Source: Alteromonadaceae bacterium (GTDB lineage: Bacteria; Pseudomonadota; Gammaproteobacteria; Enterobacterales; Alteromonadaceae). From it: a stretch of 64,000 bases of DNA. Under the pieces are notes generated by a model. It was not told where the DNA came from. It did no database searches and worked only from the letters and a program-made list of their open reading frames with translations. The stretch is taken from contig JABSOI010000034.1 in the NCBI GenBank assembly GCA_013216015.1, positions 1 to 64,000 of the forward strand, given 5' to 3'. Both the position numbers and the translations under genes were made by a program. This document shows positions 58,844-64,000 of this stretch, one piece after another (the first letter of the stretch is position 1; the number at the start of each line of letters is the position of its first letter).

Positions 58844-59251
58844 TTAGGCTTGTTCAATCCAGTTTTCAATGCGAATACCTTCCACACGTTTAAATTCACG
58901 CACATTATTAGTCACAACAATTAAACCTTGGCTTCTTGCATGACCAGCGATCATAGTGTCATAACACCCTATCTGATTACCTTGTGATTCAAGTTCAGCT
59001 TTAACTTGGCCGAATTGTCTTGATGCATGCTCATCAAAAGGTAATATTTCTAATCGAGCAGAAAAACCTTCTAATGTTGCTAGGTTCTTTTCTGTTTGCT
59101 CAGACTTTTCAGCACCACAAATTAGCTCACCCCAAGTCACCGAAGAGATACATACCTGACCTATATGCATATTAAAAAGACGCTTCAAGTGTGCTGGTTT
59201 TCGTTTAATAGTGAAAATACAAGTATCTGTATCGAACATGTACTTCAACAT
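58844..59251 (-). CDS. vapC: VapC PIN-domain toxin
   Basis: PIN-domain acidic residues are seen as Asp7 (YMFDTDT), Glu42 (TWGELICGAE), Asp98 (CYDTMIAGHA) and the TNNVREF segment. VapC proteins are RNases, often cutting tRNA. The start overlaps the vapB stop. It forms a toxin-antitoxin pair inside island 2. Confidence 0.92.
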   Translation of the reverse strand: MLKYMFDTDTCIFTIKRKPAHLKRLFNMHIGQVCISSVTWGELICGAEKSEQTEKNLATLEGFSARLEILPFDEHASRQFGQVKAELESQGNQIGCYDTMIAGHARSQGLIVVTNNVREFKRVEGIRIENWIEQA

Positions 59252-59481
59252 TAAAAAGACTCTCTTTTTTGAGTATCAGGCTGTGAACGTGACTCCATAA
59301 AATCATCAGACACACTGCTATTTTCAAACCATTCATCCCAAGCAGTCCCCGCTGGGGATATTATGCGAGTCATACCAATAGCCACGATATCAACGTCTTT
59401 AATGTTTTCAGGCATTTCTACGGCTTTAGGTAAGCGTACAGCCTGAGATTTATTACTTTTGAATATTCTTGTTTGAACCAT
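59251..59481 (-). CDS. vapB: VapB antitoxin (AbrB/SpoVT fold)
   Basis: The N terminus MVQTRIFKSNKSQAVRLPKA is the AbrB-like DNA-binding swapped-hairpin domain. The C-terminal tail should bind VapC. ATG 59481 is chosen (AGGAGG region upstream at about 59490); the longer frame to 59514 is unlikely. Confidence 0.9.
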   Translation of the reverse strand: MVQTRIFKSNKSQAVRLPKAVEMPENIKDVDIVAIGMTRIISPAGTAWDEWFENSSVSDDFMESRSQPDTQKRESF

Positions 59482-59611
59482 AATACCTCCTACATATACA
59501 GTATGTATATACATGGTACACCCCCACCTAAATATGTCAATAATATTTATAGATTCGTTGTGGGCGTTAAATAATAAAAGCTTTTGTCCTGTTCACAACG
59601 TTTCTTGATTA

Positions 59612-59700
59612 TTTATTAACCTAGCCACCCACCTCATGATTGAAGATAAATGAATAATCCGTCTTGAATATTGTGTCGTCGCTTGAGATTAGTAATTTTA
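59612..59700. repeat. Partial third copy of the island end
   Basis: CCTAGCCACCCACCTCATGA and the following ATTGAAGATA...CGTCTTGAATAT...GTGTC...TTGAGA...TAGT match 62540-62625. It lacks the TTGCAAAG sites and the tRNA part, so it is a truncated island end. Confidence 0.75.
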
Positions 59701-59706
59701 TAGTAA

Positions 59707-59790
59707 ATAAATATAGGTGGGTGGCACCGTTAAATATTAAATATAGGTGGGTGGCACCGTTAAATATAGTAGGTGGCACCGTTAAATATA
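59707..59790. repeat. Triple 30-bp repeat (GGTGGCACCGTTAAATAT)
   Basis: Two 30-bp units (59707-59736, 59737-59766) are followed by a shortened third (to 59790). Each has TAGGTGGGTGGCACCGTTAA or its shortened form. A single REP-like CGCGACCTGACCCCGAG lies at about 59911. No gene is supported in 59515-60218. Confidence 0.85.
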
Positions 59791-60218
59791 AGCTTTATCC
59801 TGTATCTACGAAGTTACCCTCGTGGGTAAAATGATTGTAAGGCACAAGGCCTGAACGAGTCGTGCAACCATCCCCAAAGTACCTGTTAATCCCGAAAAGA
59901 CGACATTTCGCGACCTGACCCCGAGGTTCATTACCATACTCATATCACAGCATGAAGCTTATGAAGCTTATGACGCTTACAAAAAACTGATAAAAAGCTA
60001 ATGAGCGCATAAAACGACCAATTTCCTGATAGTTTGTTTACATTTATGCTACAAGTGGTTATCTTATTTCACATCTCTGGCGACCAGCAAAGCCCGTTAA
60101 GTGGCTGTCGTTATTGGTATTTAAAAGGACAAGCGCTCACCGATGAGCAATGATAATAAGTGTGACAAAAAATCTAACGAAATAGTCTCAATATAACAAG
60201 AAAAAAATAGGAAAAAAT

Positions 60219-62249
60219 ATGTTACAACTAAATAAATTTAGGATGAGTAAAAATGTGCAGTGCCTTACTGCACTAATAGGGGCAACTCTTTTCAGTTCAA
60301 CGCTCATGGCCTCGGAAAAGTGGGCTGTTTACGATAATCAAGTAACGGACAAAGCAAAGAATATTGCATTCACACATGAATTATTGGTCGTCAATGATCT
60401 GTGTGCGATCCCCGATCTGCCACTTCCACTTGAAGAGAAGCAAGAGTTGTGGGCGGATAATATGGATCCAACTTTAGCTTATGGTGAACTTCCAAAGGCA
60501 TGTATGCCGTTCAGTTACGACAAGGATGCTGGCCTACTAACTCTGAACAGTGTCGACAATGATGCTGGCCTACCAGCTCAAATAGTGATCAATAAATCAT
60601 TGGTTGAAGATTTTTATAACAATCAACCCATTGCGCAAAAATACCTTGACCTGTATTCTGTAGAGATTGCTGAAGCTCAGCAACGCGGCAGTTGCGGACA
60701 GTGGACACATAAACACAAAGAGATTAGGAATAAACAAGTCGATGTTGACAAAAGTGGTAGCGATAATCAAGGCGACTTCCAACAAAGCTGGAACTTTTCA
60801 TTACAAGGGTCATTTAATGGTGACTTAGATTATAAGTATAAGAAAAGTAAATGGTATTTTGGCTGCCTCCCCTATAAAGCGAGACTAGTAAAAGCATCTT
60901 TAGTTAGCGTTAACCCACTAACGGCCACTGCCGATGCAAGCGTTAGTTACTCTAATAGTTGGTCAAAAGAATGGTCTAAATCTGTTGTGAACCTTCCCAT
61001 TTGGTCTCAAACCTGGGGCATTCCATATGTAGCCGCCGTAAAAGTTGATCTTGACTTAGCCCTTGATATTGGTGCATCTCTTGCAGCCAGCGTTAGAGCT
61101 ACGCTGGCCCTTGAATCTGCTTATACCATTACCGGGAATGTGAATATTCTTTGTGATTATGCAGATGGAGATGGTTGTAATGACAACTCAGTTTGGGACA
61201 CTTCATCTGATCCGCAGCCGGTAGGTGCCATAGAACTCGAAGCATCTGCGCGAGTTTGGGCAAGAATAGAAGCAATCTTGGAAGGAAAGTTACAACTGCT
61301 TGGTTCATCGAACACTTTAGGTTATGCAAAAGCGGGTGCGGAAATCTGGGTAGGCGGCAATTTTTGGGGCTACTACGGTAACACTTGTGGAGACGGTAAC
61401 GGTGATGGTACCAATGAATTGATTTATGGTGCGCTGGTAAGCCTTAATGCAGGTACTGATTTTTGGTTTGCTATTGGTGGTCAACTATTGTCGGATCAAG
61501 TATGGAATTACCCCAACACGGTTTCATTAGGAAATTATGATCTATTATCACCTTCAACGGCTTTAACGCCCATGATTTCCGGCGCTACTGAGGCTGAATT
61601 TGGCGACACTAAATCATACACTTTTAGCATGCGTCCTTGTCTTCCTAGTCATTTTGACGTATCAGTGGCCGTTCAGTTGAGCGCAGACGTTGATGGCACT
61701 TCATCCGTTGTTTCTGAATCAGAAATTACATTGAGTACGACTGGGGGATCACAAACCGTCGAAGTAACCTTTACCGATGGCGGATCTGGCCATGTTAATG
61801 CCACTATTAATGAGTTTGACACAGAGCAAACACTAGAGGTTGAGGTCGCTAATTCTATTATACCCGACGCTGAGCTACGATTTTCGACTGTTCAATCCAT
61901 CTTCTTGAAGTCTACTGGTATATTCGTTAATGCTAACATCGTCAACGACCATTCAGCCCCCGTTTCAGATATTGAATATGAAGTGCTACTGAGTCGTAGT
62001 GATACTAGATATGGCCTCGGTGATATTTCACTGGGTCATTGTTATGTAAAAAATGCTCAGATTTCAAATGGTAGCTCTGTAAATTGTTCGGGTATTTTCG
62101 ATTATCCTGCTAATCTCTCGGGTTATTATGTTATTTACATAAAAGTGGACAGTCACAAAGTCTATACTGAATTAGATGAAGATAACAATATATATGTAAT
62201 AACCAGTAAACGATTAATAAATACTTCGCCTTTTCAACTTTATCCGTAA
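60219..62249 (+). CDS. Large secreted protein of unknown function, CARDB-like C-terminal domain
   Basis: A signal peptide is seen (SSTLMASEK near residue 30). The 676-residue body is rich in Trp, Ser and Asp with cysteines typical of an exported protein. The C-terminal ~100 residues (DAELRFSTVQSIFLKSTGIF ... TELDEDNNIYVI) look like a CARDB-type beta sandwich. I do not recognise the main domain. TAGGA precedes ATG 60219. It is the only long gene of island 2 and has no operon partner. No enzyme motif was found. Confidence 0.8.
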   Translation: MLQLNKFRMSKNVQCLTALIGATLFSSTLMASEKWAVYDNQVTDKAKNIAFTHELLVVNDLCAIPDLPLPLEEKQELWADNMDPTLAYGELPKACMPFSYDKDAGLLTLNSVDNDAGLPAQIVINKSLVEDFYNNQPIAQKYLDLYSVEIAEAQQRGSCGQWTHKHKEIRNKQVDVDKSGSDNQGDFQQSWNFSLQGSFNGDLDYKYKKSKWYFGCLPYKARLVKASLVSVNPLTATADASVSYSNSWSKEWSKSVVNLPIWSQTWGIPYVAAVKVDLDLALDIGASLAASVRATLALESAYTITGNVNILCDYADGDGCNDNSVWDTSSDPQPVGAIELEASARVWARIEAILEGKLQLLGSSNTLGYAKAGAEIWVGGNFWGYYGNTCGDGNGDGTNELIYGALVSLNAGTDFWFAIGGQLLSDQVWNYPNTVSLGNYDLLSPSTALTPMISGATEAEFGDTKSYTFSMRPCLPSHFDVSVAVQLSADVDGTSSVVSESEITLSTTGGSQTVEVTFTDGGSGHVNATINEFDTEQTLEVEVANSIIPDAELRFSTVQSIFLKSTGIFVNANIVNDHSAPVSDIEYEVLLSRSDTRYGLGDISLGHCYVKNAQISNGSSVNCSGIFDYPANLSGYYVIYIKVDSHKVYTELDEDNNIYVITSKRLINTSPFQLYP

Positions 62250-62283
62250 CTTGGATATTGACTCCAGTTGGCCATGAGTCAAA

Positions 62284-62412
62284 GGGGTCAGGTTACTTGT
62301 TCAATATACAATGGTTTAAAACCGTTGATTATTGATCAAGTGACCTGACCCCCATTCCTTTAGAACAAGTGACCTGACCCCCATTCCTTTTAAAGGGGGG
62401 CAGGTTGCTTTT
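62284..62412. repeat. REP cluster without transposase
   Basis: GGGGTCAGGTTACTTG (62284-62299) faces two copies of CAAGTGACCTGACCCC (62337, 62366), with a fourth, diverged GGGGGCAGGTTGCTTTT at 62396. They match the RAYT REPs in core but not the flanks (GTTACTTG in place of GTCGCTTT). They follow the stop of the secreted-protein gene and may serve as its terminator. The cluster falls within gene-free 62250-63132. Confidence 0.8.
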
Positions 62413-62568
62413 ATAAGGATACTTTTTTTCACGTTGATAGGACGACGAAATCTCAAAAACAACTTTCCTTTTATGATGCTGTCGTTTAAATCCCTAACCT
62501 CGCCTTAACCCGTAGCCTGTCTTGTTTAATCTTATATTAACCTAGCCACCCACCTCATGATTGAAGAT

Positions 62569-62720
62569 AGACGTATAATTCGTCTTGAATATCGTGTCCT
62601 TGTTTGAGAGTAGTCATTTTTATAGCAGACAATAAAAATCACTAATTTGCAAAGTTTTTGCAAAGTGTTTAAATGTTCTTGTATCTTATTGTAATTAAAT
62701 GATAATTATAAACACGCTCT
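62569..62720. repeat. Conserved right end of island 2
   Basis: This block matches 57802-57952 along its length, with paired TTGCAAAG at 62647 and 62658, again 74 bp before the att core. Confidence 0.85.
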
Positions 62721-62778
62721 ATTCAAAATCCGTTATCGAAAGACGTGGCGGTTCGAGTTCGCCCACCGGTACCATTAT
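62721..62778 (+). repeat. tRNA-Leu 3' half (att site, right end of island 2)
   Basis: Matches 50965-51022 with two mismatches (GTTATCG for GTTGTCG; GAGTTCG for GAGTCCG). No 5' half is attached. Confidence 0.9.
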
Positions 62779-62783
62779 ATGAA

Positions 62784-62828
62784 AGCCCTGCTCATGCTCT
62801 TTATTAAGAGATGGGAGGGGCTTTTTTA
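62784..62828 (+). terminator. Terminator following the second tRNA 3' half
   Basis: AGCCCTGCTCAT/ATGGGAGGGGCT stem (62784-62795 with 62811-62822) followed by TTTTTT. It is related to that at 58016. Confidence 0.8.
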
Positions 62829-63132
62829 TTTCATCTTGCCACTTGCTTTACAGGTTTCTAAAATCAATTACTATGACCCTTTTGATTCCTACGACCCCTT
62901 TGATTACGGAATATTACGAGAATAGACATTTGCTGAATGGGCAATGGTTAGTTCTGTTCAGGAATTATTGTAAACCGTTGAAGAATAGCTTTTATTGTCC
63001 TAATTCGCCAAGTTAACAATCCCCCGAAACTACAGGCAACTAATTGCAGCAAAACAATCTCAGCTAATAAAACACGGAATTAAAATTTGATCAGTTGTAT
63101 TTTATTGCCAGTTCTAGCCTATAAACTCACAC

Positions 63133-63465
63133 TTAGGGGGTTCGTATGGGCGGTTCATATTCGTAGCTATCGTTACCCAGATTATAAATTGCATCTATAT
63201 TATCAATGTTAAATTTCGCATCCCATGGATCCAATTTGGATTCTGTTGCATCCAAATAAGGTTTTTCACCAGGGTTGAGCTTTTGCCATTCCGACCAAAT
63301 TCTATCGATTTGAGCATGATGCATCCAGAATATTGGATCTTTTGGTAACACCATTGCATTGGCCATATCGCCACCGATCCAATCAAGTCCAGCGTTGTGT
63401 TGCCTAGATTCAAGTTGCTGCGAAAATATATAATAATCGCTATACTCAACAAATATTGACCATTA
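63133..63465 (-). pseudogene. C-terminal remnant of a tyrosinase-like copper oxidase
   Basis: The frame reads EYSDYYIFSQQLESRQHNAG, then LDWIGGDM, then DPIFWMHHAQIDRIWSEWQ, the second copper-binding (CuB) region of tyrosinase/hemocyanin-type proteins. It ends at 63133. A stop codon closes the frame just upstream (about 63465), so CuA and the N-terminal part are missing. It is a decayed gene, outside island 2. Confidence 0.7.
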
Positions 63466-63600
63466 ATTCTCAAAAATTCTTATTTTCAATGTTTGCTGAA
63501 TAGAAAATCTGAGGTTAGAAGATATTATTGGCCTAAAATAAGTACAACATAGTATTTATTCTACTTATACGCAGAAGGCTTCACATTTGCTAACAAAGTA

Positions 63601-63809
63601 ATATCAATTGTATTTAGTAAGTGTTCTATATTCAGTGAGGATAAATTTTCAATAGCAAGGACCATAATTATTCAGGGCATGGATGCCCGTAAGTAGATAA
63701 TGCAGGAGCAATTATTGAGCAATAGCGGGCTATTGGGATTGAATGCAACACGGCTACTAGACATTTTGACCATCTGAATATTATCACTTATTTAATAAAA
63801 TTGGAATAT
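63601..63809. repeat. MITE-like element, copy E (209 bp)
   Basis: Left end ATATCAATTGTATTTAGTAA; right end, reverse complemented, ATATTCCAATTTTATTAAAT. The interior includes GAGCAATAGCGGGCTATTGG and GAATGCAACACGGCTACTAG, like copy D but more diverged. Confidence 0.65.
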
Positions 63810-63927
63810 TAGCAGTTCCCGTTTTTATTGCCCTGGATAAAGATGCCTGACAAATAGGGAATCTTTGCTGTGAGGCTATTGCTTAAATTAAACCGGCTGT
63901 ATATTCTTGTTTTTCTTTAAGCAATGG

Positions 63928-64000
63928 AAGTTAATAAAAATAATAACGACAGCCGTTTCGATCGCTCTGTTGGCATCAAGCGCACTTGCTTTAACCAGCA
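63928..64000 (+). CDS. Start of a signal-peptide-bearing gene, cut by the window edge
   Basis: The frame reads KLIKIITTAVSIALLASSAL then ALTS, a clear signal peptide. The nearest ATG (63924) is one base out of frame (ATGGAAG), so the start may be a TTG at 63907 or the start region may carry a one-base change. The mature protein is outside the window. Confidence 0.4.

Larger units (their letters stand above)
57953..62778. mobile_element. Island 2 at tRNA-Leu (integrase-less)
   Basis: Bounded by two tRNA-Leu 3' half copies. It carries a degenerate group II intron, VapBC, a partial extra copy of the island end, and a secreted protein. The right end matches that of island 1, so they belong to one family. 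The right att copy has two mismatches, suggesting it is the older. No integrase is present. Confidence 0.55.

Noticed and set aside
57802-62778. Integron-type gene cassette array
   Set aside because: The repeated ends contain a tRNA 3' half and no attC-type folding; no integron integrase is present.

Overview
The window looks like the chromosome of a marine gammaproteobacterium of the Alteromonadales, close to Colwelliaceae (Colwellia/Thalassotalea type). The base composition is AT-rich. Gene orders are typical of that group (pepA-holC-valS divergent from lptFG; ccmABCDE divergent from ccmFGHI), and there is a chitin/N-acetylglucosamine locus built around a LacI-type NagR, a TonB receptor and flavin halogenase-like proteins. 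This placement is inferred from gene content only.

Layout. 1-755: 3' end of a group II intron, a MITE and nested inverted repeats. 756-5862: RND efflux pump and lipoprotein adaptor, divergent from a TetR regulator with two operator palindromes between them. 5941-24977: a GlcNAc/chitooligosaccharide regulon: LacI regulator, pgi, TonB receptor, SapC-like protein, two halogenase-family genes, GH20 hexosaminidase, GlcNAc kinase, transporter, a small conserved protein, folD, nagA and nagB. Near-perfect TGACA-NNNN-TGTCA palindromes precede the receptor, the hexosaminidase/halogenase pair and the kinase. The pathway reads: uptake of oligomers through the receptor, trimming by GH20, import by nagP, phosphorylation by nagK, deacetylation by nagA, deamination by nagB, then Fru6P handled by pgi. 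25135-26358: GGDEF response regulator. 26963-34714: cytochrome c maturation genes, followed by hemH. 35895-39479: GAF histidine kinase facing an HD-GYP response regulator. 40323-48951: cold-shock protein, valS, holC, pepA, lptF, lptG and an RDD protein.

49861-62778 is an accessory region at a tRNA-Leu(CAA) locus and is the most unusual part of the window. A 5' half of tRNA-Leu (50711-50749) breaks off at the anticodon loop. A complete tRNA-Leu follows 185 bp later (50934-51018). Two separate 3' halves lie at 57953 and 62721, each preceded by a conserved ~150 bp end with paired TTGCAAAG repeats. This fits two nested or tandem integrative islands that split the host tRNA gene and bring a complete replacement copy just inside their left end. 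No integrase was found in either island. Island 1 carries a three-gene cassette (sce7726-like nuclease fold, sce7725-like protein, HEPN/RES NADase-like protein), which is the best candidate for an undescribed defence system. It also holds DUF2787 and DUF6641-like genes, a broken RAYT transposase with its REP repeats, and a RES-Xre toxin-antitoxin pair. Island 2 carries a group II intron remnant, VapBC and a large secreted protein.

62779-64000 holds a tyrosinase remnant, another MITE and the start of a signal-peptide-bearing gene cut by the window edge. A MITE-like family with ATACCAATTG...-type ends recurs through the whole window.
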